64,000 bases of DNA, from contig NZ_BMOD01000003.1 of NCBI RefSeq assembly GCF_014646895.1, forward strand, positions 1 through 64,000, given 5' to 3'. The first letter of the stretch is position 1. Every line of letters begins with the position of its first letter. The notes under the pieces were generated by a model, which did not search any database, was not told the origin of the DNA, and saw only the letters and a list, made by a program, of their open reading frames with translations. The stretch is from Deinococcus roseus. Its GTDB lineage: Bacteria; Deinococcota; Deinococci; Deinococcales; Deinococcaceae. Of this stretch, positions 9,187 to 16,541 are shown one piece after another. The translations under genes were made by a program, and so were the position numbers.

Positions 9187-9864
9187 TTACAGGAACTGGG
9201 CCAGATCTGCAGTCACTTCAAAAGCACAGTTGTCTTCAGATTCGTTGCGGATCAGGATGGACAGTTTTCCATTGGGATCAACGCCTGCTTTGGAGACATC
9301 AAACTGGTACAGCATGCTGCCTTCCCACAGGTTGTTGGCCCCTTTCTGCCAGTCGGTCACCAGGATTTTCCTGGCTGGAGCAGTGGGAGCCCCCTTGCCG
9401 TTTTTGATCATCACGGTGTAGGCATTGCGCAGTTTTTCTTCCTTGAGACCCGTCATGGTCAGGTACACCCGCAATTGCCCGCCGGGCAGGGTCTGGGCTT
9501 TCAGCAGGTCTTCGGGTTTGGGCGGGCTTTTGAACTGGTTTCTGGCATCGGTGGCGGCCAGAAACACATCATCGGCCTGTCCAGTCAGGGTGAGGGTTTT
9601 GGGGTAACTGCCCTTTGAGAAATCGGTGGGGGCTTTCAGCCAGTTGGCCACGCACTGGGGGCCACCATCGAAGACCTTGACCACATCTCCAGCTTTGAAT
9701 TTGCCATCTGCAACAGTCAGATCCAGGGTCTGGAAGGTGCTGACTTCATCTGCACGGCCATAAGCGCTGTCGATGATGCGTTTGGTGGTGGCGGCATCCA
9801 GGGTGGGGGTAAACGCCAGGGCTGCACCGGCCAGCAGGGAGCTGAGGATCAGAATTTTACGCAT
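9187..9864 (-). CDS. Secreted protein of unknown function
   Basis: A 225-residue protein with a clear Sec signal peptide (MRKILILSSLLAGAALAF, cleavage near residue 24). The mature part is largely beta-rich, with no motif I recognise and two cysteines (in PQCVANW and EDNCAFE). The ATG at 9864 is used because an AGGAG site lies 8 nt upstream; an in-frame frame extends further but has no ribosome-binding site. It follows the ExbB-ExbD-partner genes by 108 bp on the same strand and precedes a terminator. It is probably the last gene of that operon and an envelope partner, which is inference. Confidence 0.8.
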   Translation of the reverse strand: MRKILILSSLLAGAALAFTPTLDAATTKRIIDSAYGRADEVSTFQTLDLTVADGKFKAGDVVKVFDGGPQCVANWLKAPTDFSKGSYPKTLTLTGQADDVFLAATDARNQFKSPPKPEDLLKAQTLPGGQLRVYLTMTGLKEEKLRNAYTVMIKNGKGAPTAPARKILVTDWQKGANNLWEGSMLYQFDVSKAGVDPNGKLSILIRNESEDNCAFEVTADLAQFL

Positions 9865-9972
9865 GGTGACTCCTTTTTGGGCATTCCATGTGGAAGCGCG
9901 GAAGAAAAGACAGGACAGAGCTCTGCTGAAACCCCAGAAACGGCCAGGGGTTTCGCGGGAAAGCAAGGGCTT

Positions 9973-12105
9973 TTATTTCAGGTACACCAGACGGCATCTG
10001 GTGCTCACCTGCAAGAAACGTTCGATGTCTGCATCGTTCAGGATCACATTTTCTTTGATCCTGGAGTAGAACCCCACTGCTTTTGCAGCCTTATAGCGGT
10101 AGACTTCGCCGTCCAGGGCATTGTTCTGGCGGGCCTGATCTTCTGAAATGAAGTACTGCTGCAGTCCGGCCTGCACCAGATCGCTGGACACGCCCTGCAC
10201 CAGTTCTTTGTCGGGCCACAACTGGCGCATCTTGCTGTCAAAGACAAAACTGGTGGGGGTGCGTTCCAGACCCAGGCCTCTGGCATCGATGAGTGCCGTG
10301 CAGGTCACGGGTTTGGTCTGGGGTGCAGGGCCAGCTGCGGTTTTTCCGGTGGTGCTGGGAGACACGGTGCCCTGGTTGGCAGGCGGGCGGGTGGTGGTGG
10401 GCGACCCGGTGGTGGAAGACGGTCCAGAGGTGGTGCTGGTGTTTTTGGGTCCGGTGGTGGCTGTGGTGGTGGTGCCCGGATTGGTGTTCTGGTTGGGATG
10501 GGTCACCGAGCCTGTGCTTTCAGGATTGCTGGTGTTCCCTGTTTTGGGTGCAGTGGTGCTGGTGGTGCCAGAAGGACTGTCTGGAGAGGTGCCCCGGTTG
10601 GTGCTGGGTGCCCCCTGGCTGGTGGTGCTGGTGGTTTCAGTGGGCGTGCCCCGCACGGTTGCGGTGGTGCCAGGAGTGGTGGTTTCTGCAGGTGCACTGG
10701 AAGAATTGCGGCTTCCGGTGTTGCCTGTGGTTTCCACAGGATCAGACTGGGAATTCTGACCATTCACCGCAGGTTTGCCTGTGGTGGTGGTTCCTTCTGG
10801 AGCAGGGTTGCCCGTTTTGGGAGCCGTGGCCGAAGTGGTGCCCGTGGGGACATTTTCTGCCTGCGTGGGATTCTTGGGGACCGTGGTGGAGGTGGTCCCA
10901 GAAGTGTTGTTCTCTGTTTTGGTGCTGGGGGCCACCGTCTGGGTTTCATTGCCCTGGGTCCCCTGATTGGTCTTGTTGATGGGGGTCTGGGTGCCCGTGG
11001 TGTTCGTGTTGCTGACCGTGTTGCTGGGGGTTTTGGCTGTGGTGGAGCCTTCTGGCGCAGTGTCCTGATCGGGCCTGGAATTGGCCTGTCCCTGCGTGTT
11101 CTGCTGGGTGGAAGGCTGTTTCTGGCCCGTGCTGCCCTCCAGCGCATTGGAAGAGGTCTCAGGACGGCTGGAATTCACAGTGCCATTGATGGTGCTGTTC
11201 TGGGGGGTGCCCTCTGTGCGGCTTGATGTGGTGCTGCTTTCCGTTTCACCTGTGGTTCTGGGCACGCCCGTGGTGCTGGAGTTTTCTGGCACAGAGGTGT
11301 TGTGGTACCAGGCATTCAGGCTTTCGGTTTCGGCCTGGGTGTTGGGCCTGCTGAGGCCCGTGGTGGTCCCGGTTCCCGTCTGGGGGGTGCTGGTGCGGTT
11401 TGTGGTGGCCGTGGTGCCAGAAGGCGCATCCGGGTTCTCACGGTTGACTGCACTGGTGGTGCCAGAGGGCGATTCAGGGACACTTGAATTTGGGGCATTG
11501 ACCGTACCAGAAGTCGTGTTGCTGGAGGTGCTGTGTCCAGTGGCCGTTTCACCAGAGCTGCCTTCTGCGGGACGCTGTGGAGCAGAAGTGGCAGAAAGGT
11601 TTTCTTCCCGGTTCTGCGGCAGGGTGCTGCTCTGGGATTCGGTCTGGGCGGTGGTGTTGGGTCTTGCGCCCGTTTGAGGCAGGATTTCTGGTGCAGGTTC
11701 CACGGCCACCTCCTCTTCTGGCAAGGAAGGCAACCTGATCACGGGTGAACTGCCCACCGGAATGGGTGGGGCCAGGTTTTCCAGCTCCTCTTCTTCTGGA
11801 ACGGTGGTTCCTGTGGAACCCGAAGGCACCGAAGACGTGGCGGTCTGCCCTGAACTGCCTGTGGAGGGTTTTCCCGTCTGTGGCTGAGTGGGGGTGGTTT
11901 TTGGAGGTGTTGCCGCAGGCACCTTCAATTCAATGATTTGCAGGGGGGGCAGGCTCGAATCCTGCTGCAAAGGTTTTTGCACCTGCGCATTCTGAAACTG
12001 AACCAGCAAGAGTCCAAAGCCCGCCGCAAGGTGCAAGGCCACGGTGATCAGGGCGGCACGCCTGCGTTCGGTGCTTTTCAGCATGCCGGGGAGGGCCAGG
12101 GTCAC
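9973..12105 (-). CDS. TonB-position protein with long Ser/Thr linker
   Basis: A 710-residue protein in the position of TonB in an ExbB-ExbD operon. It has a short basic N-terminus, one membrane helix (about 17-37), and a low-complexity stretch (about 55-595) built of Thr, Ser, Gly, Pro, Asn and Gln with many SGTTS, TGTTS and PSGTT motifs. The folded C-terminal domain (about 599-710) does not look like the TonB fold. It begins CTALIDARGLGLERTP and ends NDADIERFLQVSTRCRLVY, resembling the domain seen in LPP20/FlgO-type lipoproteins, with one cysteine near each end (C602, C704). The start is GTG with GGAGGAG upstream; the exbD stop is 1 bp away. Confidence 0.8.
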   Translation of the reverse strand: MTLALPGMLKSTERRRAALITVALHLAAGFGLLLVQFQNAQVQKPLQQDSSLPPLQIIELKVPAATPPKTTPTQPQTGKPSTGSSGQTATSSVPSGSTGTTVPEEEELENLAPPIPVGSSPVIRLPSLPEEEVAVEPAPEILPQTGARPNTTAQTESQSSTLPQNREENLSATSAPQRPAEGSSGETATGHSTSSNTTSGTVNAPNSSVPESPSGTTSAVNRENPDAPSGTTATTNRTSTPQTGTGTTTGLSRPNTQAETESLNAWYHNTSVPENSSTTGVPRTTGETESSTTSSRTEGTPQNSTINGTVNSSRPETSSNALEGSTGQKQPSTQQNTQGQANSRPDQDTAPEGSTTAKTPSNTVSNTNTTGTQTPINKTNQGTQGNETQTVAPSTKTENNTSGTTSTTVPKNPTQAENVPTGTTSATAPKTGNPAPEGTTTTGKPAVNGQNSQSDPVETTGNTGSRNSSSAPAETTTPGTTATVRGTPTETTSTTSQGAPSTNRGTSPDSPSGTTSTTAPKTGNTSNPESTGSVTHPNQNTNPGTTTTATTGPKNTSTTSGPSSTTGSPTTTRPPANQGTVSPSTTGKTAAGPAPQTKPVTCTALIDARGLGLERTPTSFVFDSKMRQLWPDKELVQGVSSDLVQAGLQQYFISEDQARQNNALDGEVYRYKAAKAVGFYSRIKENVILNDADIERFLQVSTRCRLVYLK

Positions 12106-12106
12106 G

Positions 12107-12508
12107 TTACTTCTCCTCCGTGGCCAGGGCTATTTTCACGGTGCCCACCTTGCGGATGGCGTCCATGACCGAGACCACCACGCCGTAATTGCTGCTCTGG
12201 TCGGCACGCAAAGCCACAATGCCTCCACTGTTTTTCACAGCTGTTTTGACCTGGGTTTGCAATTGCTGCAGGGTCACCTGTTTGCCTTCCAGAAAGATGC
12301 TGCCATTTTTCTGAATGCTGATGGTGGGAATGCGGGTGGCGTCTTTAATGCTGCTGGAAGCGGTGGGGAGGTCCAGGGGCACGGTGCGGTCCTGGCTCAT
12401 CAGCTGGCTGGTCAGCATGAAGAAAATCACCAGCAGCAGCACGATGTCCACCATCGGGGCAAAATCGAAGGTGACGTGTTCTGCTTCCCGGCGTCTGCTG
12501 CGTCTCAT
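12107..12508 (-). CDS. exbD: ExbD/TolR-family motor protein
   Basis: A 133-residue inner-membrane protein of the proton-driven ExbBD/TolQR motors. One N-terminal helix carries the essential aspartate D21 in FAPMVDIVLLLVIFFML. The periplasmic domain has the usual VPLDLPTA segment and ends in GVVVSVMDAIRKVGTVKIALAT. Length is normal. Its start overlaps exbB by ATGA and the long TonB-position gene follows directly. I use exbD because of that neighbour; tolR would be equally valid by sequence alone. Confidence 0.92.
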   Translation of the reverse strand: MRRSRRREAEHVTFDFAPMVDIVLLLVIFFMLTSQLMSQDRTVPLDLPTASSSIKDATRIPTISIQKNGSIFLEGKQVTLQQLQTQVKTAVKNSGGIVALRADQSSNYGVVVSVMDAIRKVGTVKIALATEEK

Positions 12509-13203
12509 GCCTGAGACACCTTGGGTTTGGCGGGTTTGCGCTCGCTTTCGTAGGTGCCAAGTGGAACCCCGGTCAGCACGCCTTTCTGGCGCAGTCTGAA
12601 CTCTTCCAGCCAGCTGTTGAGGGCTTCACGGGAACGGTCCACCTGCAGCATCACGGTGTCAGCGCGGTTGCGCAGCATCTGGCGGCCCACATAGGCCACA
12701 ATGGCCACGATCAGGCCTCCGGCGGTGTTGATGAGGGCTTCGCTGATCCCGGTGGAAAGCTGGGTGGGGGTGGGCGCAGTGGTCTGGGAGAACACCATGA
12801 AAGAACGCACCATCCCGATCACGGTGCCCAGCAGGCCCAGCAGGGGGGCAATCTGGGCAATCACTCCCAGGGTGTTGATGCCCTGGTACACCTGGTCTTC
12901 TTCCAGCAGGGTGGCGTTTTGCATGGCCGCCAGAGAAGCGTCGCGGCCAGCAGGCAGGCGTTCCAGCCCGGCACGCATCACGTTGCCACTGGGCTGCTGG
13001 GCCTGGGAGGCCAGTTCTATCGCTCCTGCAAGGTTGTTTTGCATGAGGGCAGAGTGCACCTGGGTCTGCAGCAGTTTGACGTTGGGGTCCAGTTTCGAGA
13101 GCACCTGAAGACGGTAGAAGATCTGGTAAACCACGTAAAACGAAAGCAAAACGAGAATCCAGAGCAGCGGTCCAGCGGCTGTGAGCATGTCTAGCAACGG
13201 CAT
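12505..13203 (-). CDS. exbB: ExbB/TolQ/MotA-family proton channel
   Basis: A 232-residue inner-membrane stator protein of the MotA/TolQ/ExbB family. One helix lies near the N-terminus (about 9-28). A helical pair near 110-180 contains the glycine-rich IAQIAPLLGLLGTVIGMVRSF and SEALINTAGGLIVAIVAYV motifs typical of the family. With ExbD it converts proton flow into movement of the periplasm-spanning partner. It is first in a four-gene minus-strand operon. There is no tolA, tolB or pal nearby. Confidence 0.93.
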   Translation of the reverse strand: MPLLDMLTAAGPLLWILVLLSFYVVYQIFYRLQVLSKLDPNVKLLQTQVHSALMQNNLAGAIELASQAQQPSGNVMRAGLERLPAGRDASLAAMQNATLLEEDQVYQGINTLGVIAQIAPLLGLLGTVIGMVRSFMVFSQTTAPTPTQLSTGISEALINTAGGLIVAIVAYVGRQMLRNRADTVMLQVDRSREALNSWLEEFRLRQKGVLTGVPLGTYESERKPAKPKVSQA

Positions 13204-13279
13204 GGGTACATTATGGGAGTAAGTTGTGTGAGATGTGTATATACTGGATCACTGCAAGCCGGCCAAAAACATGCTGGTC

Positions 13280-13304
13280 CTCTGAAAAAACCTGCTTTTC
13301 AGAG
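13280..13304. repeat. 9-bp inverted repeat
   Basis: CTCTGAAAA and TTTTCAGAG are separated by AACCTGC in the 271-bp gap between exbB and the stress gene. There is no T tract, so a terminator role is not clear; it could be part of the exbB leader. Confidence 0.4.
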
Positions 13305-13423
13305 CGCAAAAACAGATTGTATCCATGCACTCATTAAAGCATCTCATTAAGAATGGGTGAAGTCTGCTTGTGAGAAAAATTGCATCCAGTACAGCTTTCA
13401 TGCAAAATAACCATGCAATACAG

Positions 13424-13452
13424 CAAAAGCCCCTGACACATGTGTCAGGGGT
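13424..13452 (-). terminator. Palindromic terminator after glycine-zipper gene
   Basis: Perfect 22-bp palindrome (13430-13451, arms CCCCTGACACA/TGTGTCAGGGG) followed on the minus strand by CTTTTG. It lies 23 bp after the stop of the gene ending at 13475. Confidence 0.65.
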
Positions 13453-13474
13453 ACAGGGTTGGGGCAAGGGCAGA

Positions 13475-13981
13475 TCAGACAGCGGGGGCAGCGTAGGTGT
13501 TGCCACCGTAACGGGTCAGTACTTCGCGAATCTGGGTTTGCTGGGTGCCTTCGGCAACGTCCACAGCCACCAGCACATGGCCGTCATTGACCGAACGCTC
13601 GTAGTACTCAGCTTCATCTTTTTTGTAGCCAGCGTCAGCAAAAGCGCCTGCCAGGGTTCCGGTGGTGCCACCGACCACAGCACCTGCCACAGCACCACCG
13701 GCCACGGAGCCGAGGGTGGTGGCCAGTGCACCAGCGGTGATGAAGGGACCCACACCGGGGATCAGGGCAGCAGCAATGCCGAACAGGGCACCAGCAGTTG
13801 CACCAACGGCCAGACCACGGCCTGCACCTTCACCCACATCCTGGCCCATCATGTTTTCTGCATCGGTATCGTTTTTGGACACAAAAGAAAGGTGGGTGTC
13901 GGCAATGCCAAGGCGGCGCAGTTCGCTGACGGCCTGTTCAGCCTGGGAACGGTCATTAAAAACAGCAGTGATTCTATCCAT
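13475..13981 (-). CDS. Glycine-zipper general stress protein (17M-like)
   Basis: A 168-residue protein. Residues 1-35 (MDRITAVFNDRSQAEQAV...) resemble the start of general stress protein 17M-like and DUF1269 proteins. The centre (about 52-115) is a glycine/alanine-zipper segment able to insert in membranes, and the end (GHVLVAVDVAE...VLTRYGG) closes an alpha/beta fold. The ATG has an AGGAGG site 7 nt upstream. A paralogue lies 244 bp upstream, same strand. A sequence 117 bp before the start (14098-14114) resembles the Deinococcus radiation/desiccation motif, so induction by DNA damage is possible. Confidence 0.85.
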   Translation of the reverse strand: MDRITAVFNDRSQAEQAVSELRRLGIADTHLSFVSKNDTDAENMMGQDVGEGAGRGLAVGATAGALFGIAAALIPGVGPFITAGALATTLGSVAGGAVAGAVVGGTTGTLAGAFADAGYKKDEAEYYERSVNDGHVLVAVDVAEGTQQTQIREVLTRYGGNTYAAPAV

Positions 13982-14031
13982 AATTACTCCTCCTAAGAGA
14001 GAACAACCCGTTGATCAAAATGATTCAGTTG

Positions 14032-14049
14032 CTGTCTTTTAAAAGACAG
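14032..14049. repeat. 18-bp perfect palindrome in 5' leader
   Basis: CTGTCTTTT/AAAAGACAG, 50 bp before the start of the glycine-zipper gene at 13981. It could form a leader hairpin or be a protein-binding site. Confidence 0.45.
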
Positions 14050-14097
14050 TTTCTGAACTCGTCTTCGGTTGTTTCTATGGACATTATTGCAGAAGGT

Positions 14098-14114
14098 TTA
14101 TGACAATGATGTAA
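14098..14114 (-). promoter_or_regulatory. RDRM-like motif (candidate DdrO operator)
   Basis: On the minus strand the 17 bp match the Deinococcus radiation/desiccation response motif consensus TTATGTCATTGACATAA at 14 of 17 positions (mismatches at 4, 5 and 12). It sits in the promoter region of the glycine-zipper stress gene. The match is imperfect, so DdrO binding is a hypothesis. Confidence 0.4.
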
Positions 14115-14225
14115 ACTTTTGCAGTGAATTTTCATTTCTCTTAAGATAATAGGCAATCACACCATTTGATTCAGCTCAAATTCAGCCATATAGAACAACC
14201 GCCATCTTTATTGCCGTGCTTTTGG

Positions 14226-14720
14226 CTACAATTTTTGCAGGTTGTAAATCTCGCCACCATATTTGTGAAGCACCTGGCTGATCCGCACTTCTTCCTTGAG
14301 GCTTTCCATTTCGATGGCGATCAACACCCGGCCACCTTCCAGTTCCTTCTGGTGCGCCCGGTGTTCTTGCTGCCAGGAGGCTTCAACGAGAGCACCCGTG
14401 AGGCCTCCGGCCACCCCCCCCACCACACTGCCCCCCAACAGGCCTCCCAGTCCTGCACCCACAAAGGTGGGCCACAGGGCTTCTGGAACCACAGGTCCCA
14501 CCGTGGGAATCAGGGCAGCCATGGCACCAAAGACCAGACCACTGAAAGCACCCCACATCAGGCCCCTCCAGGCTCCATGTCGGACCTCCTGGTTGGACAG
14601 TTTTTCCTGCTGCTGCTGAATTCGAAACAGAAAGGTATCCCAGATCCCCAGTTCCCTGAGTTCGGTGATGGCTCCACTGGCCTTGCGCTGATCGGAGAAA
14701 ACGGCGGTCAAACGCTCCAT
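14226..14720 (-). CDS. Glycine-zipper stress protein, paralogue
   Basis: A 164-residue paralogue of the protein encoded at 13475-13981. It has the same M(D/E)R(I/L)TAVF start, a central glycine/alanine-rich hydrophobic zipper (about 50-115), and a similar VLIAIEM...VLHKYGGEIYN end. The zipper is less regular and includes tryptophans. It has a strong GAGGAGG site before the ATG. The two genes are tandem and most likely arose by duplication. No DNA-damage motif was noticed in front of this copy. Confidence 0.82.
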   Translation of the reverse strand: MERLTAVFSDQRKASGAITELRELGIWDTFLFRIQQQQEKLSNQEVRHGAWRGLMWGAFSGLVFGAMAALIPTVGPVVPEALWPTFVGAGLGGLLGGSVVGGVAGGLTGALVEASWQQEHRAHQKELEGGRVLIAIEMESLKEEVRISQVLHKYGGEIYNLQKL

Positions 14721-14887
14721 GCAATCCTCCTCAACCTCAAAAAAACTTCACACCTGTGCCGGTCATCCAGAAGGCATCCACAGGTGCAGCAAGACGTTCA
14801 AAATGGGTGCAGATCCTGTCTTGTATTATTGGCCTGTCCAGCGTCTCATATTGTAAGAAGAAACCACCAAACCCCACACCAGACCCC

Positions 14888-14916
14888 TTGGACGAAGCCC
14901 GCAACTCGGGTAAAGT
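14888..14916 (+). promoter_or_regulatory. Sigma-70 promoter for leaderless gene
   Basis: TTGGAC at 14888-14893 and TAAAGT at 14911-14916 with a 17-bp spacer. The ATG of the next gene is 6 nt after the -10, so the transcript should start at or near the start codon. Confidence 0.7.
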
Positions 14917-14921
14917 AAAGC

Positions 14922-15290
14922 ATGAACCTCCTCACCTTCCAGTTGCCCAGAGGGGCAGGGACCATCGGGGTGCAAATCCCGGTGAGCCGCGAGGGTCTGG
15001 CCCGGGTGCAAACCCTGCTGGCCGATCCTGTGCTGCATGACCTGGATTTTGCCATCCAGGGCCTGACGGTGTCCCTCGAATTTCACAGTGCGGTTCTGGC
15101 CAATTATTTTGATCTGGAGGAAGATGCCCGCTTTCAGGGTCGCCTGAACCTGAACCTCACCGATCCAGAGGTGTACTCCATCACGGCCACCGTATGCGAG
15201 GTGGGATACGAGGCCCATGCTGTGACTTCCCTTCCGGTGCTGTGCCAGCTGGACCGGGAAGGAAACATCATGCTGGTCAGTTTGATCTGA
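14922..15290 (+). CDS. Hypothetical protein
   Basis: A 122-residue protein with no signal peptide or membrane helix and no family I recognise. It is acidic to neutral, with alternating hydrophobic residues suggesting a beta-rich fold. The gene has no Shine-Dalgarno sequence but a well-spaced promoter ends 6 nt before the ATG, so it is probably translated from a leaderless mRNA. It is isolated between minus-strand genes; the convergent HPr gene ends 12 bp away. Codon use is like its neighbours. Confidence 0.65.
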   Translation: MNLLTFQLPRGAGTIGVQIPVSREGLARVQTLLADPVLHDLDFAIQGLTVSLEFHSAVLANYFDLEEDARFQGRLNLNLTDPEVYSITATVCEVGYEAHAVTSLPVLCQLDREGNIMLVSLI

Positions 15291-15302
15291 CCTGTTGCAA
15301 AA

Positions 15303-15551
15303 CTACAAAAACTGCTGGAGTTCCCGGATCACAGCTTCTGTTTGTTCCGGGGTACCGTTGATTTCAGCCTGCAATTCGCTGCCTGCCGTGGCTCCCAGTG
15401 AAAGGAGCTGAATCACGCTGCGGGCATCTGCCATTCTGCTCCCATGCTGCAATTTCACCTGGGCACCAATGCGGGTCAGGGCAATGGAAAGCTGGGCAGC
15501 AGGTCGGGCATGAATGCCTGCAGGGTCGGTCACTTTAAAATTGAAAATCAA
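15303..15551 (-). CDS. ptsH: Phosphocarrier protein HPr
   Basis: An 82-residue HPr of the sugar phosphotransferase system, carrying phosphate from enzyme I to EIIA domains. The active histidine is H14 in PAGIHARPAA. A serine at the position of the regulatory Ser46 of Gram-positive HPr is present (S45 in ARSVIQLLSLGA), but the surrounding motif is altered, so control by HPr kinase is uncertain. It starts within the stop of the DeoR-type regulator gene (ATGA overlap), an unusual arrangement that couples HPr to the regulator rather than to enzyme I, which is divergent. Confidence 0.93.
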   Translation of the reverse strand: MIFNFKVTDPAGIHARPAAQLSIALTRIGAQVKLQHGSRMADARSVIQLLSLGATAGSELQAEINGTPEQTEAVIRELQQFL

Positions 15552-16282
15552 GCATGGACCTCAATGATCTTCAGGTTCTGTGGCACCTGTGCGGGGTTCA
15601 GCAGGTGGTCCGTATACCAGGTGTCCAGTTCTTCCAGGGCACCCACCCGGTAAGGCAGAAAAATCCCGTAGTTGCGCCCGAGGGCAATCACGTTTTTGCG
15701 CATGCTGTGGCCCAGCAGTTCCCGTTTGTAGCGGGCAGGTTCCGGGCTGGACACGGTGATGCCCGCCTGAGGATGGATGCCCTCCACCTCGATAAACGCC
15801 TGGTTGGCAATCAGGAAACGGATGTCCTGGCTGCTGACCTCAGGCAATGTGTAGCCTCTGGGGTGAAGCTGACCGCCCAGCAGAATCACATCCATGCTGG
15901 TGCCCTGCAAAGTCTGGGCGGCCTGCAGGTGGTTGGTGATCACCGTGACCCGTCTGGGGTGGTCTTTGAGGTGGCTGGCCAGCGCAGGCGCAACCCGTTC
16001 CCCTTCCAGAATGATCACTTCCCCGGTGCTGATGTCGGCCAGCATGGCCCGGGCAAAAGCATCGTCCAGGGGCTCAATCAGGGTGTTCTGGGAGGGGTTT
16101 TCTGCTCTGGGGGCAGTCGCTCCGCCCCTCACCCTTTTGAGCATCCCTGACTCTTGCAGGGTGCGAAGGTCGCGGCGCACGGTGGCTGGACTGACCCCCA
16201 GCAGGTCAGCAATCTCTTCGACCCGCAGGGCTTTGCGGTTTTCGATCAGTTTGAGCAGATCGTGGTGGCGCTCTGTGAGCAT
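15548..16282 (-). CDS. DeoR-family transcriptional regulator
   Basis: A 244-residue sugar-phosphate-responsive regulator. The N-terminal winged HTH (about 1-55) has the family signature VEEIADLLGVSPATVRRDL. The rest is the DeoRC effector domain, although the usual phosphate-binding GTT motif is not obvious (IILEGERVAPALAS). It is divergent from the enzyme I-DhaM-EIICBA operon and cotranscribed with HPr, so it probably controls both. Three TGATCA sequences in the 259-bp divergent gap are candidate operators. A TAACGT box 6 nt before the ATG suggests a leaderless transcript. Confidence 0.9.
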   Translation of the reverse strand: MLTERHHDLLKLIENRKALRVEEIADLLGVSPATVRRDLRTLQESGMLKRVRGGATAPRAENPSQNTLIEPLDDAFARAMLADISTGEVIILEGERVAPALASHLKDHPRRVTVITNHLQAAQTLQGTSMDVILLGGQLHPRGYTLPEVSSQDIRFLIANQAFIEVEGIHPQAGITVSSPEPARYKRELLGHSMRKNVIALGRNYGIFLPYRVGALEELDTWYTDHLLNPAQVPQNLKIIEVHA

Positions 16283-16303
16283 GTTTCAACGTTAGCACAC
16301 TTC

Positions 16304-16445
16304 TGATCACATTGAGCAGAAAATGAAAGGCTTGAGCCATCTCTGGGCAGATTTTGCTGCACTTTTGCAGAATTAAGGGGACTTCACTCAGAAAGTGCTG
16401 ATCTGAATTTGATCAATTCTGCACACGAATTGACAGTTCTGATCA
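16304..16445. promoter_or_regulatory. Three TGATCA boxes, candidate DeoR operators
   Basis: TGATCA occurs at 16304-16309, 16410-16415 and 16440-16445, the last two extended to TGATCAATT. The third falls inside the spacer of the enzyme I promoter, where a bound repressor would block RNA polymerase. Confidence 0.5.
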
Positions 16446-16459
16446 ATTGCCCTTAGGCT
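16430..16459 (+). promoter_or_regulatory. Sigma-70 promoter of the PTS operon
   Basis: A perfect -35 TTGACA (16430-16435), an 18-bp spacer and TAGGCT (16454-16459) lie about 80 bp upstream of the enzyme I start. A TGATCA box lies in the spacer. Confidence 0.7.
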
Positions 16460-16541
16460 GAAGTATCCCCATCCGGGTGCATCTTGCCCCATCCCCCACA
16501 GAGCCATGACCATGAGCATCCTCCAGCAGAAAGGCAGCACC

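Noticed and set aside
10148..11226. Long plus-strand frames opposite the Ser/Thr-rich protein
   Set aside because: They are Gly/Val/Trp-rich mirror translations of the repetitive linker codons, with no start signals.
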